A stretch of DNA of 48,289 bases from CAYPPS01 sp964412685 (GCA_964412685.1 CAYPPS010000003.1:1-48289); one strand, 5' to 3'. Counted from the stretch's first letter, positions 31,360-39,890 are shown. The notes: a model not told the origin generated them from the letters alone. A program made the numbers and translations.

Positions 31360-32099
31360 GTAAAAAATTAAAATCCATTTTAAAAAAGAGGTCTGGCCGT
31401 AATTGTACTGGTCGAATTACCGTTCGTCATCAAGGCGGTCGAGTTAAACGCTTTTTGCGCCAAATTGATTTTAAGCGGGATAAAAAAGAAATCGAGGCAA
31501 AAGTGGAGGCGATCGAATACAGCCCTAATCGGGGAGCAGATTTGGCTTTACTTTTGTATTCTGACGGTGAGCGTCGTTATATTTTGGCCCCCGAAGACTT
31601 AAAGGTTGGCGATCGAGTGATGGCTTCTCCTAAAGCAGAGATAAAACCAGGCAATGCTTTGCCGTTAAAGAACATTCCTCCGGGAACCTTGATTCATAAT
31701 TTAGAATTAAAACCGGGCAAGGGAGGGCAGATGGCTCGAGGAGCAGGAACAGGAGCAGTTTTACAAGGGAAGGAAGCTAATCAGGCTGTGGTAAAATTAC
31801 CCTCGGGCGAGACCCGGAACATTCCTTTAACTTGTTGGGCTACTTGTGGAGTCTTGGGCAATCGCGAGATCAAATTAAGAAAATTTAAAAAAGCGGGAAC
31901 AAAAAGACTATTGGGAATTAGGCCAACGGTTAGAGGAGTGGCTCAACATCCTAAATCTCATCCTCACGGTGGTGGTGAAGGCCGTTCTGGAATTGGTATG
32001 CCTAGTCCAAAAAGTCCTTGGGGAAAGAAAACTTTGGGTAAAAGAACGAGAAAAAGAAAGAAATATTCGGATAAATTAATTATTAAATCAAAGAAATAA
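31356..32099 (+). CDS. rplB: 50S ribosomal protein L2, N-terminally short
   Basis: Core protein of the peptidyl transferase region and subunit joining. It has 247 residues against about 275. The family usually has some 30 residues (KPTSPGRR and on) before LLKKSGGRNNxGRITVRH. Here the protein begins with MSKKLKSILKKRSGRNCTGR, so this N-terminal arm is missing, and no in-frame extension exists because rplW ends there (4-bp overlap). The functional HPHGGGEGRSG with the conserved His is intact. Confidence 0.95.
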   Translation: MSKKLKSILKKRSGRNCTGRITVRHQGGRVKRFLRQIDFKRDKKEIEAKVEAIEYSPNRGADLALLLYSDGERRYILAPEDLKVGDRVMASPKAEIKPGNALPLKNIPPGTLIHNLELKPGKGGQMARGAGTGAVLQGKEANQAVVKLPSGETRNIPLTCWATCGVLGNREIKLRKFKKAGTKRLLGIRPTVRGVAQHPKSHPHGGGEGRSGIGMPSPKSPWGKKTLGKRTRKRKKYSDKLIIKSKK

Positions 32100-32102
32100 A
32101 AA

Positions 32103-32384
32103 ATGTCACGCAGTTCGAAAAAAGGGCCATTTGTTGACGAAAAAGTGTTAAAGAAAGTAATGGCTCAAAAACAGGGTAAAAAAGAACCGATAAAAACTTG
32201 GGTGAGAAGTTGCCAAGTTGCCCCTGAGTTTGTGGGTCATACCTTTCTGGTTCACAACGGCAAGAATTTTATTGAAGTTTTTGTCACCGAGGCCATGGTC
32301 GGTCATCGTTTGGGTGAGTTTGCTCCGACTAGAACTTTTAGAGGCCACGGTAAAATTGTTAAAAGAATGATTAGTAAAACTTAA
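32103..32384 (+). CDS. rpsS: 30S ribosomal protein S19
   Basis: Head protein that contacts S13 and the A-site finger. It has 93 residues, normal length, starting MSRSSKKGPFVDEKVL and including the conserved GKNFIEVFVTEAMVGHRLGEF. It follows rplB by 3 bp, and rplV begins on the base after its stop. Confidence 0.97.
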   Translation: MSRSSKKGPFVDEKVLKKVMAQKQGKKEPIKTWVRSCQVAPEFVGHTFLVHNGKNFIEVFVTEAMVGHRLGEFAPTRTFRGHGKIVKRMISKT

Positions 32385-32786
32385 ATGCAAATAATCGCTA
32401 AAACTAAATATCTAAGACAGTCTCCTCAGAAGGTTAATTTGGTGGCGGCGGTGATTCGTCGTAAAAGAGCATCAGAGGCGCTTGAGCTTTTAGATCATAT
32501 TCCCAATCGAGCGGCTAAACCTCTGAGTCTATTGATTCGCCAAGGGATCGGTAATGCCAAGAATAATTTTAATTTGGAACCGGAGACTTTGGTAATTGAA
32601 ACGGTGGAGGTTTTGAAAGCTCCGATGATGAAAAGAACTCATTTTGCGTCTCGGGGGAGAGTCAATCAAATTCAAAAAAGGTCGAGTCACTTAAAATTAG
32701 TCTTAAGTGGAGAGAAACCGAAGAAGAAAAAGAGCTTAGCTCGTAAGGGGCAAGAGAAAGGAAAGAAAAATGGGTCGAAAAGTTAA
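32385..32786 (+). CDS. rplV: 50S ribosomal protein L22
   Basis: Its extended hairpin lines the exit tunnel. It has 133 residues. QIIAKTKYLRQSPQKVNLVAAVIR begins the fold, and the hairpin segment MKRTHFASRGRVNQIQKRSSH is complete. A lysine-rich tail of about 20 residues follows and overlaps the start of rpsC by 17 bp. Confidence 0.95.
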   Translation: MQIIAKTKYLRQSPQKVNLVAAVIRRKRASEALELLDHIPNRAAKPLSLLIRQGIGNAKNNFNLEPETLVIETVEVLKAPMMKRTHFASRGRVNQIQKRSSHLKLVLSGEKPKKKKSLARKGQEKGKKNGSKS

Positions 32787-33417
32787 TCCGCTTGGATTCA
32801 GACTCGCTTTGAGCAAAGACTGGCATTCTCGTTGGTTTGCCCAAAGCAAGAAAGAATATCGAGATCAGCTATTGGAAGATATTAAGTTGCGTAAATTTTT
32901 GATGGAAAAACTGCAAAACGCGGGAGTTGTTCGAGTGCAAATCGACCGATTGATTAATAAGATGAAGATTGGTCTTCATGTTTCTCGGCCGGGAGTGGTT
33001 ATTGGCCGAGGAGGTTCGGGGTTGGAGTTATTAAAGAAAGAATTGGTTGAAAAAGTGTCTATTCCCGAAGCGGGAAAAAACTTAGAAATAGATGTGATTG
33101 AGGCAAGAGAATCAGAACTTTCAGCCTTGTTGATTAATTTGAGAGTCAAAGATCAATTAGAGAAAAGAATGCCTCATCGACGAGTGGTTATTAAGACGAT
33201 GGAACGAGCTAAGGCCGCTGGTGCCAAAGGAATCAGAATTGTTCTTTCTGGTCGAGTTGCCGGGGCAGAGATTGGCCGAACCGAAAAATATCAATTGGGA
33301 GCAGTTCCTTTGCAAACTTTACGAGCAGATATTGATTTTTCTAAGATACCGGCTTTTACAAAGTCAGGCTTTGTGGGAATTAAAATTTGGCTTTACAAAG
33401 GAGAAAAAGAGGAGTAA
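32770..33417 (+). CDS. rpsC: 30S ribosomal protein S3
   Basis: Forms the mRNA entry site with S4 and S5 and takes part in unwinding mRNA. It has 215 residues: MGRKVNPLGFRLALSKDWHSRW, a KH domain with VVIGRGGSGLELLKKEL, and a C-terminal domain with MPHRRVVIKTMERAKAAGAKGIRI. It follows the usual gene order with rplP 3 bp downstream. Confidence 0.97.
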   Translation: MGRKVNPLGFRLALSKDWHSRWFAQSKKEYRDQLLEDIKLRKFLMEKLQNAGVVRVQIDRLINKMKIGLHVSRPGVVIGRGGSGLELLKKELVEKVSIPEAGKNLEIDVIEARESELSALLINLRVKDQLEKRMPHRRVVIKTMERAKAAGAKGIRIVLSGRVAGAEIGRTEKYQLGAVPLQTLRADIDFSKIPAFTKSGFVGIKIWLYKGEKEE

Positions 33418-33420
33418 TTT

Positions 33421-33840
33421 ATGTTACAGCCGAAAAGATTAAAACACCAAAAATATTTTCGAGGCAAAATGAGGGGCTTGTCTCAATTGGGTTCCAGTCT
33501 TTCTTTTGGCGAATATGGTTTGAAGAGCTTGGGTCGGAGTTGGTTGACGGCCAATCAAATTGAGGCCGCCAGAAAAGCAATTAGCCATCATACCAAAAGG
33601 GGAGGGAAAGTTTGGATTAGAGTTTTTCCGGATAAGCCGATTACCGCCAAAGCCAGTGGTTCAAGAATGGGTTCTGGAAAGGGAGAGATTAAAGGTTACG
33701 TGGCGGTTGTTAAGCCGGGCCGAATTGTCTTTGAATTAGCCGGAGTGCCTCAGGAAATAGCCGTTGAAGCGATGCGTTTGGCAGGGAATAAATTGCCTTT
33801 TAAGACTAAATTTATCAGTAGCGTTAAAAGCAATGAATAA
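33421..33840 (+). CDS. rplP: 50S ribosomal protein L16
   Basis: Supports A-site tRNA binding on the large subunit. It has 139 residues, with MLQPKRLKHQKYFRGKMRG at the start, GKVWIRVFPDKPITAKA and the MGSGKGEIKGYVAVVKPGRI loop. The 3' end overlaps rpmC by 8 bp. Confidence 0.97.
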   Translation: MLQPKRLKHQKYFRGKMRGLSQLGSSLSFGEYGLKSLGRSWLTANQIEAARKAISHHTKRGGKVWIRVFPDKPITAKASGSRMGSGKGEIKGYVAVVKPGRIVFELAGVPQEIAVEAMRLAGNKLPFKTKFISSVKSNE

Positions 33841-34042
33841 AGAAAAAGAAAAAATTATTAATTTAAGCCTGTCGGATCTTCGGAAATCTTTAGCCGAAGT
33901 GAGATTGAAATTGGCTCAACTAAAATTAGATTGGCAAGGCGGCAAGTTAAGTCGTCACAGCGAAATTGTTAAAGAGAAAAGAAAAATTGCTCTGCTTTTG
34001 ACTTTAATTAAACAAAAAGAATCGAAGGGAGGAAAAAAATGA
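33833..34042 (+). CDS. rpmC: 50S ribosomal protein L29
   Basis: Small helical protein at the tunnel exit. It has 69 residues from ATG 33833 (MNKEKEKIINLSLSDLRK), with RLKLAQLKLDWQGGKLS typical of the family. An earlier in-frame ATG at 33764 would only add shadow sequence from inside rplP. It overlaps rplP by 8 bp and rpsQ by 4 bp. Confidence 0.93.
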   Translation: MNKEKEKIINLSLSDLRKSLAEVRLKLAQLKLDWQGGKLSRHSEIVKEKRKIALLLTLIKQKESKGGKK

Positions 34043-34269
34043 AACCATTGTTAGGTCAAGTAGTTTCGAAAAAAATGACTAACACCTCAACCGTTTTGGT
34101 AGAGAGAATTAAAATCCATCCTCTTTATAAAAAGCGGGTTCGAGTTAAGAAAAAGTATCACGTTGCCGACTCTTTGAAAACCAAGGTGGGTGATTGGGTT
34201 AAGATTAGCCCTTGTCGACCGATTAGTAAATTAAAAAGGTTTAAAATAGTGGCGAAGGTTAAAAAATGA
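34039..34269 (+). CDS. rpsQ: 30S ribosomal protein S17
   Basis: Primary 16S rRNA-binding protein with an OB fold. It has 76 residues: GQVVSKKMTNTSTVLVERIKIH, YKKRVRVKKKYHVAD and SPCRPISKLKRFKI, all in family order. It overlaps both neighbours by 4 bp. Confidence 0.96.
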   Translation: MKPLLGQVVSKKMTNTSTVLVERIKIHPLYKKRVRVKKKYHVADSLKTKVGDWVKISPCRPISKLKRFKIVAKVKK

Positions 34270-34634
34270 TTCAACTAAGGAGTATTTTAAAACCAGCTGA
34301 TAATAGTGGCGCTCGTCGTTTGCGAGTAATCCATGTTTATGGTGGCTCTAAGCGACGCTTTGGCAGAATTGGTGATGTTGTTAATGCCGTGGTCGATCGG
34401 GCTGACCCTCAAGGAGTGGTCAAAGACAGCGAATTGGTTCGAGTGGTGATTGTGAGAACTAGAAAAGAAACTCGTCGAGCTGATGGTTCTTATGTTCGTT
34501 TTGACGATAATGCTGGAGTGGTAGTTAATAAAGAGAATTTGCCCCGAGGGAGTCGAATTTTTGGCCCAATTGCTCGAGAAGTGAAAGACAAAGGTTTTAA
34601 CAAAATTGCTTCTTTGGCACCGGAGGTATTATGA
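34266..34634 (+). CDS. rplN: 50S ribosomal protein L14
   Basis: Contacts 16S rRNA in a subunit bridge. It has 122 residues, exactly the family length: MIQLRSILKPADNSGARRLR, RKETRRADGSYVRFDDNAGV and the GSRIFGPIAREVKDKGF end. It overlaps rpsQ and rplX by 4 bp each. Confidence 0.98.
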   Translation: MIQLRSILKPADNSGARRLRVIHVYGGSKRRFGRIGDVVNAVVDRADPQGVVKDSELVRVVIVRTRKETRRADGSYVRFDDNAGVVVNKENLPRGSRIFGPIAREVKDKGFNKIASLAPEVL

Positions 34635-34945
34635 AAATAAAAAAAGGTGATCAGATTATCATTACTTTGGGCAAGGATCGAGGTAAAAAGGGTAAAGTAG
34701 AACAGGTTTTACCCAAACAGAATCAGGTGTTGGTGCCGGAAGTAAATCTTTTTAAACGACATTTGAAAAAAAGAGACGACAAACAACCTGGTGGGGTTGT
34801 AGAATTCTCCCGTCCGTTGGCACTCTCAAAAGTAGCTCTTATTTGTCCGAAATGTAATCAACCGACTCGGGTTGGATTTGAATCGAGCGGTCAAAACAAA
34901 GAAAAACACCGGATTTGTCGTAAGTGTAAACAGTTAATAGATTAA
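34631..34945 (+). CDS. rplX: 50S ribosomal protein L24 with zinc-ribbon tail
   Basis: Assembly-initiator protein of the large subunit. It has 104 residues with the KOW motif (KKGDQIIITLGKDRGKKGKV) and a C-terminal pair of CPKC and CRKC that can hold zinc, a common form outside enterobacteria. A 4-bp overlap joins it to rplN. Confidence 0.96.
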   Translation: MKIKKGDQIIITLGKDRGKKGKVEQVLPKQNQVLVPEVNLFKRHLKKRDDKQPGGVVEFSRPLALSKVALICPKCNQPTRVGFESSGQNKEKHRICRKCKQLID

Positions 34946-34954
34946 TTGAATTTT

Positions 34955-35518
34955 ATGAATCAACTGAAAGAAAAATATCGGAAGGAAATTCGTCCTCAAT
35001 TAAAAAAGGAGTTTAAAGCCAAAAATCTATTGGCGGTACCTGAATTGAGAAAAGTGGTTATTAACGTCGGTTTGGGAGAAGCTTTAGAGGATAAAAAGTT
35101 GCCCGCTGTAATCAGCGAGGAGTTAAAAACGATTACTGGTCAACAACCGAGAATGAACAAAGCTCGTCAATCTATTGCTGGTTTTAAATTGAGAGAAGGA
35201 GACACGATTGGCTTGAGTGTAACGTTACGAAGAGACCGAATGTTTGACTTTGTTGAAAAATTATTTAAAATTGTTTTGCCTCGGGTAAGGGATTTCCAGG
35301 GTGTTTCCTTGAAAAGTTTTGATGGTCAAGGGAATTATACTTTAGGCTTAAGAGAACAAACTGTTTTCCCGGAAGTTGATTTTGAGAAAGTGAAAAAGAT
35401 CAAAGGGATGGCGATTACTTTTGTTACCAGTGCTGACGAAAATGAAAAAACAAAGCGATTATTGGAATTATTGGGAATGCCTTTTGAGAAAAAGGAAGAT
35501 TTAAAGAAAAATGGCTAA
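34955..35518 (+). CDS. rplE: 50S ribosomal protein L5
   Basis: Binds 5S rRNA and forms the central protuberance bridge. It has 187 residues from ATG 34955 (MNQLKEKYRKEIRPQ). A TTG at 34946 is an alternative three codons earlier. PELRKVVINVGLGEAL, RQSIAGFKLREGDTIGLSVTLR and the DFQGVS segment match the family. The end overlaps rpsN by 8 bp. Confidence 0.96.
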   Translation: MNQLKEKYRKEIRPQLKKEFKAKNLLAVPELRKVVINVGLGEALEDKKLPAVISEELKTITGQQPRMNKARQSIAGFKLREGDTIGLSVTLRRDRMFDFVEKLFKIVLPRVRDFQGVSLKSFDGQGNYTLGLREQTVFPEVDFEKVKKIKGMAITFVTSADENEKTKRLLELLGMPFEKKEDLKKNG

Positions 35519-35693
35519 AAAATCAAAAATACTTAAAGATTTAAAACCAAAATATTCGGTTCGAATCCATAATCGATGTCAACAATGTGGTCGTCCGAGA
35601 GCTTACATTCGTTTATTTGGTTTGTGTCGGCTTTGTTTTCGTGAGCTGGCTCATAAAGGAGAGTTGCCGGGGGTAACTAAAGCATCATGGTAG
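35511..35693 (+). CDS. rpsN: 30S ribosomal protein S14, zinc-binding short form
   Basis: Head protein of the small subunit. It has 60 residues of the zinc-containing type, with CQQC and CRLC four-cysteine site and the end RELAHKGELPGVTKASW. It overlaps rplE and rpsH. Confidence 0.97.
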   Translation: MAKKSKILKDLKPKYSVRIHNRCQQCGRPRAYIRLFGLCRLCFRELAHKGELPGVTKASW

Positions 35694-36091
35694 TCACTGA
35701 TCCGATCGCTGACTTTTTAATTAGAATCAAAAATGCTTACTTGGCTCGAAGGGGTGAAGTGAGAATGCCCTATTCTAAATTAAAAGAAGAATTGGCTAAA
35801 ATTTTAGAAAAAGAGGAATTTATTAGAAATTTCAAAGTCGAAGGAGGCAAAAAAGAAATAAAAAAAGAATTATTGATTGATTTGCGATATAAGCCAGGGA
35901 AACAGCCAGCCATTACTCAAGTTAAGAGACTTTCTAAGCCTGGTTTGCGAGTGTATGCCAAGTACAATCAATTGCCTCGGGTTAAATTTGGTTACGGAAT
36001 AACAATTATTTCAACTCCTCAAGGCTTGATGACTGATCATCAGGCGTTTAAAAAGCGTTTGGGTGGAGAAGTTTTTTGTCAAATTTGGTAA
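35687..36091 (+). CDS. rpsH: 30S ribosomal protein S8
   Basis: Central-domain 16S rRNA-binding protein; in E. coli it represses the spc operon. It has 134 residues: VTDPIADFLIRIKNAY at the start and GYGITIISTPQGLMTDHQAFKK near the end, followed by GGEVFCQIW. It overlaps rpsN by 7 bp. Confidence 0.97.
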   Translation: MVVTDPIADFLIRIKNAYLARRGEVRMPYSKLKEELAKILEKEEFIRNFKVEGGKKEIKKELLIDLRYKPGKQPAITQVKRLSKPGLRVYAKYNQLPRVKFGYGITIISTPQGLMTDHQAFKKRLGGEVFCQIW

Positions 36092-36096
36092 AAATT

Positions 36097-36657
36097 ATGT
36101 CAAGAATAGGCCAACAACCAGTCTTGCTGCCTCCAGAAGTGAAAGCCGAGTTTAAGGCGAGCACTTTGATGATCAAAGGACCTAAGGGGGAGCTTTCTTT
36201 GGAGGTTCGACCAGAGATTGGTTTGCAGATTGATCAAAAAGAGATCAAAGTTATTTGTCGGAAGAAAGATCGTTTCGTTCGTAGTTTGTTTGGGACTACC
36301 AGGGCGTTGATTGACAATATGGTCAAAGGAGTGGTTGGTGGTTTCAGTAAGACTTTGAAGTTGGTGGGGACTGGTTATCGAGTAGAGAAACAAGGAGAAA
36401 AAATTGTTTTGAGTTTAGGTTTCTCTCATCCGGTGGAATATGTTTCCCTTGCGGGAGTTACTTTGGAAGTGCCGGACAAGGAAACAATCATCGTTAGTGG
36501 GGCTGACAAAGCTTTGGTTGGTCAAGTAGCGGCGACGATCAGAGATTTTCATAAACCCGAACCTTACAAAGGTAAAGGAATTCGTTATGAAAACGAGCAA
36601 GTTAGAAAGAAAGCTGGTAAAGCTGGAAAAGTTGGTGCCGCCGGAGCAGGAGCTTAA
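36097..36657 (+). CDS. rplF: 50S ribosomal protein L6
   Basis: Large-subunit protein near the factor-binding site. It has 186 residues from ATG 36097 (MSRIGQQPVLLPPEV). The in-frame TTG at 36076 lies inside rpsH and is not needed. The duplicated L6 fold is complete, ending with KPEPYKGKGIRYENEQVRKKAGK and a short Gly/Ala tail. Confidence 0.96.
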   Translation: MSRIGQQPVLLPPEVKAEFKASTLMIKGPKGELSLEVRPEIGLQIDQKEIKVICRKKDRFVRSLFGTTRALIDNMVKGVVGGFSKTLKLVGTGYRVEKQGEKIVLSLGFSHPVEYVSLAGVTLEVPDKETIIVSGADKALVGQVAATIRDFHKPEPYKGKGIRYENEQVRKKAGKAGKVGAAGAGA

Positions 36658-36658
36658 A

Positions 36659-36973
36659 ATGTTAAAGAATACTAAAACAGAAAAACTTTTAAAACGACCT
36701 CGGGTGGTGGTTTATCGTTCCAATAAATTTATTTCAGCTCAGGTGATTGATGACTTGGCTCAAAAAACCTTGGTGGCTGTTAGTCAAAAAGATTTGGAAA
36801 CGAAAAAGAAGTTGACTAAAATTGAGCAGGCTCGAGAATTGGGAACGCTTTTGGCGAAAAAAACTTTGGCGAAAAAAGTGAAAAAAGTAAGGTTTGACCG
36901 TCGAAATTATCGTTATCACGGTCGAGTTAAAGCTTTGGCAGAGGCGTTAAGAAAAGGAGGCTTGGATTTCTAA
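36659..36973 (+). CDS. rplR: 50S ribosomal protein L18
   Basis: 5S rRNA-binding protein. It has 104 residues from ATG 36659. RPRVVVYRSNKFISAQVIDD and the end FDRRNYRYHGRVKALAEALRKGGLDF match the family. The start follows the rplF stop by one base. The N-terminal basic arm is shorter than in E. coli. Confidence 0.95.
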   Translation: MLKNTKTEKLLKRPRVVVYRSNKFISAQVIDDLAQKTLVAVSQKDLETKKKLTKIEQARELGTLLAKKTLAKKVKKVRFDRRNYRYHGRVKALAEALRKGGLDF

Positions 36974-36976
36974 ATA

Positions 36977-37432
36977 ATGTTTCAACCTAATTTTTATCAA
37001 AATCAACCCAAGGAATTTGAGGAACGCGTGGTTCAAATCAACCGGGTCTCTAAAAAAACCAAAGGGGGAAATAAAAGGGGCTTTTCGGCGTTAGTTGTTA
37101 TTGGCAACAAAAAAGGCAAAGTGGGAGTGTCTTTGGGGAAAGCGAGCGATGTGGCTTCGGCGATAAAGAAAGGAATCACTCAGGCGAAGAATGATCTTCA
37201 CGAGATTTCGCAAAAAGGAACGACCATCCCTCATTGGGTTATTGGTCGGCAGGGAGCGGCTCGAGTGATGTTGAAACCGGCACCTTTGGGAACGGGGATT
37301 ATTGCCGGAGGAACAGTTCGAACCGTTTTGGAAGTCGCTGGGATTCGAGACGTAGTCGGTAAGGTTTTGGGCAGTCGAAACAAGATTAATAATGTTTACG
37401 CTACCATGAATGGCTTAAAAGAGTTAAAATAG
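36977..37432 (+). CDS. rpsE: 30S ribosomal protein S5
   Basis: Works with S4 in decoding accuracy at the mRNA entry. It has 151 residues, with FEERVVQINRVSKKTKGG, FSALVVIGNKKGKVGVSLGKA and GTGIIAGGTVRTVLEVAGI. In most bacteria rpmD (L30) comes next. Here only 4 bp separate it from rplO, so rpmD is absent. Confidence 0.97.
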   Translation: MFQPNFYQNQPKEFEERVVQINRVSKKTKGGNKRGFSALVVIGNKKGKVGVSLGKASDVASAIKKGITQAKNDLHEISQKGTTIPHWVIGRQGAARVMLKPAPLGTGIIAGGTVRTVLEVAGIRDVVGKVLGSRNKINNVYATMNGLKELK

Positions 37433-37436
37433 AAAA

Positions 37437-38059
37437 ATGACAGCCTTGAGTAAATTAACTAAAACTACTACTAAGAGCGGAAAAAGAGTTGGTCGAGGGA
37501 TCGGTTCTGGCAAAGGTGGCCATACTGTTGGTCGGGGTAGCAAGGGGACTAAGGCCAGAGGGAAAGTGAAACCTCTCTTTACCGGAACGAAGTCGAAAAA
37601 ATCTTTCATTAAGAGATTGCCGCTTTTAAGAGGTAAAGGAAAGTTGAAATCAAGAAAATCAAAGCCAGTAGTGGTTAATCTGCAATACTTGGAGGCTTTC
37701 CTTAAAACAAAACGAGTTAATATTAAAAGCTTAGCTAAAGCGGGAATTGTTGATCTTAAACAAGCTGAAGCAAACGGAGTTAAGATTTTAGGAGAAGGCG
37801 AGATCAAAAAAGTTTTTGAAGTTGAATTGCCGATTTCTAAAAGTGCCGCTAAAAAGGTCGAAAAAGCTGGGGGAAAAATCATCAAGCCTGAGATAAAGAA
37901 AATTAAGAAGATTAGGAAGACCAAGAAGGTCAAGANNNNNNNNNNNNNNNNNNNNNNNNNNNNNNNNNNNNNNNNNNNNNNNNNNNNNNNNNNNNNNNNN
38001 NNNNNNNNNNNNNNNNNNNNNNNNNNNNNNNNNNNACTAAACAGACAACTAAAAACTAA
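37437..38059 (+). CDS. rplO: 50S ribosomal protein L15 with lysine-rich tail (sequence gap inside)
   Basis: Late-assembly protein of the large subunit. The core of about 145 residues is normal (GRGIGSGKGGHTVGRG, then TGTKSKKSFIKRLPLLRGKGK). It is followed by a lysine-rich tail made of degenerate three-residue units KKI-KKI-RKT-KKV and then by a 100-N gap. If the 100 N are taken as length, the frame runs into secY (LNRQLKTK, stop at 38063). Reading the after-gap bases one base earlier gives TKQTTKN and a stop at 38059, directly before the secY ATG. I prefer this second reading because it keeps the lysine/threonine character. The exact tail is unknown. Confidence 0.9.
37936..38035. other. Assembly gap of 100 N inside rplO
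   Basis: A second placeholder of exactly 100 N, again inside a lysine-rich repetitive coding tail. No identical sequence flanks it, unlike the rpoB gap. Confidence 0.95.
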
Positions 38060-39346
38060 ATGAAACGTTTTTGGCTTACTTTAAAAGCAGCCTGGCGGAC
38101 CAAAGAATTAAGAAAAAAGATCCTTTTTACCGGCCTAATTTTGGTCATCTTTCGTTTGTGCGCCCATTTACCTGTTCCCGGGGTCGATTCTCAGGCTTTG
38201 AAGGCTCTTTTTTCTGGTAGCCAGTTGTTGGGCTTGCTGGATATCTTCTCCGGAGGTACCTTAGCTAATTTCTCCATTATGGCCTTAGGGGTTTACCCTT
38301 ATATCAATGCTTCGATTATTTTTCAACTTCTAACGATTGCTCTTCCCAAATTTGAAGCTTTGTCTAAGGAAGGCGAATATGGTCGGGAAAAAATTAATTT
38401 TTACACCCGTTTGCTAACTTTTCCCTTGGCGTCTTTTCAAGCCTTGGGGATGTATTTTTTGCTCAACAGTCAAGGAATTCTTCCTCCTTTGCCCTGGTTC
38501 AACTTACTCGCCTTAGTGTTGACCATGAGTGCCGGAACACTTTTTTTAATGTGGTTGGGTGAATTGGTGAGCGAGCATGGAATTGGCAATGGTATTTCCT
38601 TGATCATTTTTGCCGGGATCGTTGGCCGCTTGCCCGTTGCTTTAGGTCAGACTTTATCAATTTTGGATCCGTCTCAGCTTTTTAACACCGTTATTTTTGC
38701 TGTCATGGCGATTGCGGTTATTGTGGCAATTGTGGTGGTTAATGAAGCGGAAAGGCGAATCAAGATTCAATATTCTCGACGACAAATTGGCCGACGGACA
38801 GTCAGTGGCCAGTCCACTTATTTGCCTTTAAAGATCAATCAAGCGGGAGTTATCCCGATTATTTTTGCTGTTTCCTTGGTTTTGCTTCCTTCAATGGTCG
38901 GTAATTTTTTGACCAATATCGATCAGCCGGCAATTTCTCAAGCCGCTCGTGATCTGGTTCGTTTCTTTTCTCCCGGAAGCCTACTTTACAATGTTTTTTA
39001 TTTTCTTTTGGTCTTAGGCTTTACTTATTTTTACACTGCCGTCATTTTTAATCCTCAAAAGATTGCCGATCAAATTAAGAAAAACGGTGGTTTTATTCCT
39101 GGGATCCGTCCGGGCCAGTCGACAATTGAGTATTTGGATCGGATTATTAATCGCTTAACTTTGGTGGGCGCCTTATTTTTGGGTTTGGTAGCAATTTTGC
39201 CTTCTTTGGCTCAAGCAATCACAGGAGTGACGACAATGACCATTGGTGGAACCGGAATATTGATTGTCGTTTCGGTAATTTTAGAAACCAGTCGACAAGT
39301 TGAGGCCCAGTTAGTTATGCGTAATTATGAGAGCTTATTAAAATGA
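38060..39346 (+). CDS. secY: Protein translocase subunit SecY
   Basis: Pore subunit of the Sec translocon in the inner membrane. It has 428 residues with ten predicted membrane helices. PVPGVDSQALKALF leads to the plug region, LGVYPYINASIIFQLL is conserved, and the cytosolic loops hold VVVNEAERRIKIQYSRR and GFIPGIRPGQST. It begins on the base after the preferred rplO stop. The export pathway it serves would handle the SurA-like and cysteine-rich proteins at 23239-25280. Confidence 0.97.
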   Translation: MKRFWLTLKAAWRTKELRKKILFTGLILVIFRLCAHLPVPGVDSQALKALFSGSQLLGLLDIFSGGTLANFSIMALGVYPYINASIIFQLLTIALPKFEALSKEGEYGREKINFYTRLLTFPLASFQALGMYFLLNSQGILPPLPWFNLLALVLTMSAGTLFLMWLGELVSEHGIGNGISLIIFAGIVGRLPVALGQTLSILDPSQLFNTVIFAVMAIAVIVAIVVVNEAERRIKIQYSRRQIGRRTVSGQSTYLPLKINQAGVIPIIFAVSLVLLPSMVGNFLTNIDQPAISQAARDLVRFFSPGSLLYNVFYFLLVLGFTYFYTAVIFNPQKIADQIKKNGGFIPGIRPGQSTIEYLDRIINRLTLVGALFLGLVAILPSLAQAITGVTTMTIGGTGILIVVSVILETSRQVEAQLVMRNYESLLK

Positions 39347-39359
39347 AGGCCCATTCAAG

Positions 39360-39890
39360 GTGAAGTTATTAATTGTTGGCCCGCCTGGTTCTGGTAAGTC
39401 GACTCAAGCCGAATTGCTGGAGAAGGAATTAGGTTTGCCTCATCTTTCTACTGGCGAATTGTTCCACTATATTTCTACGGAAAAAACTCCTCGTGGTCGC
39501 CAAATTAAAGAGATTATGGAAAGTGGTGGATTGATCGATGATAAGTCAATTTTGGAGATAGTTGAAGAACGATTGCGGGATAAACAATACCGTCGTGGTT
39601 TTATTTTAGATGGAACGCCACGAAGTTTGTTGCAAGCACAAAATCTTAAAGTTAAATTCGATCGGGTTTTTTCCCTTGAAGTTTCAGACAAAAAAACGAC
39701 GATTCGCTTGTCTAAACGTGGTCGAGGAGACACTGATAAGCCAGCGGTAATTAAAAAACGGCTGGCGGTTTACCATCGGGAAACAGAACCAATGCTCGAT
39801 TATTATCGTCAATTGGGAGTTTTGACAGAAGTGGACGGAGAACGGTCGATAGAAGACATTTTTAAGGATCTTCGAGAACAATTGGATTAA
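39360..39890 (+). CDS. adk: Adenylate kinase, short-LID form
   Basis: Converts AMP and ATP to two ADP. It has 176 residues with P-loop GPPGSGKST, LSTGELFHY and GFILDGTPRSLLQAQ. The LID is the short kind (KRGRGDTDKPAVIKKRLAVY), without the zinc-binding insert, which explains the length. The start is GTG with AAGG directly in front. The stop overlaps the map start by one base (TAATG). Confidence 0.94.
   Translation: MKLLIVGPPGSGKSTQAELLEKELGLPHLSTGELFHYISTEKTPRGRQIKEIMESGGLIDDKSILEIVEERLRDKQYRRGFILDGTPRSLLQAQNLKVKFDRVFSLEVSDKKTTIRLSKRGRGDTDKPAVIKKRLAVYHRETEPMLDYYRQLGVLTEVDGERSIEDIFKDLREQLD

Noticed and set aside
39360..39890. Truncated adenylate kinase
   Set aside because: The short length comes from the short-LID form, with all other motifs present.
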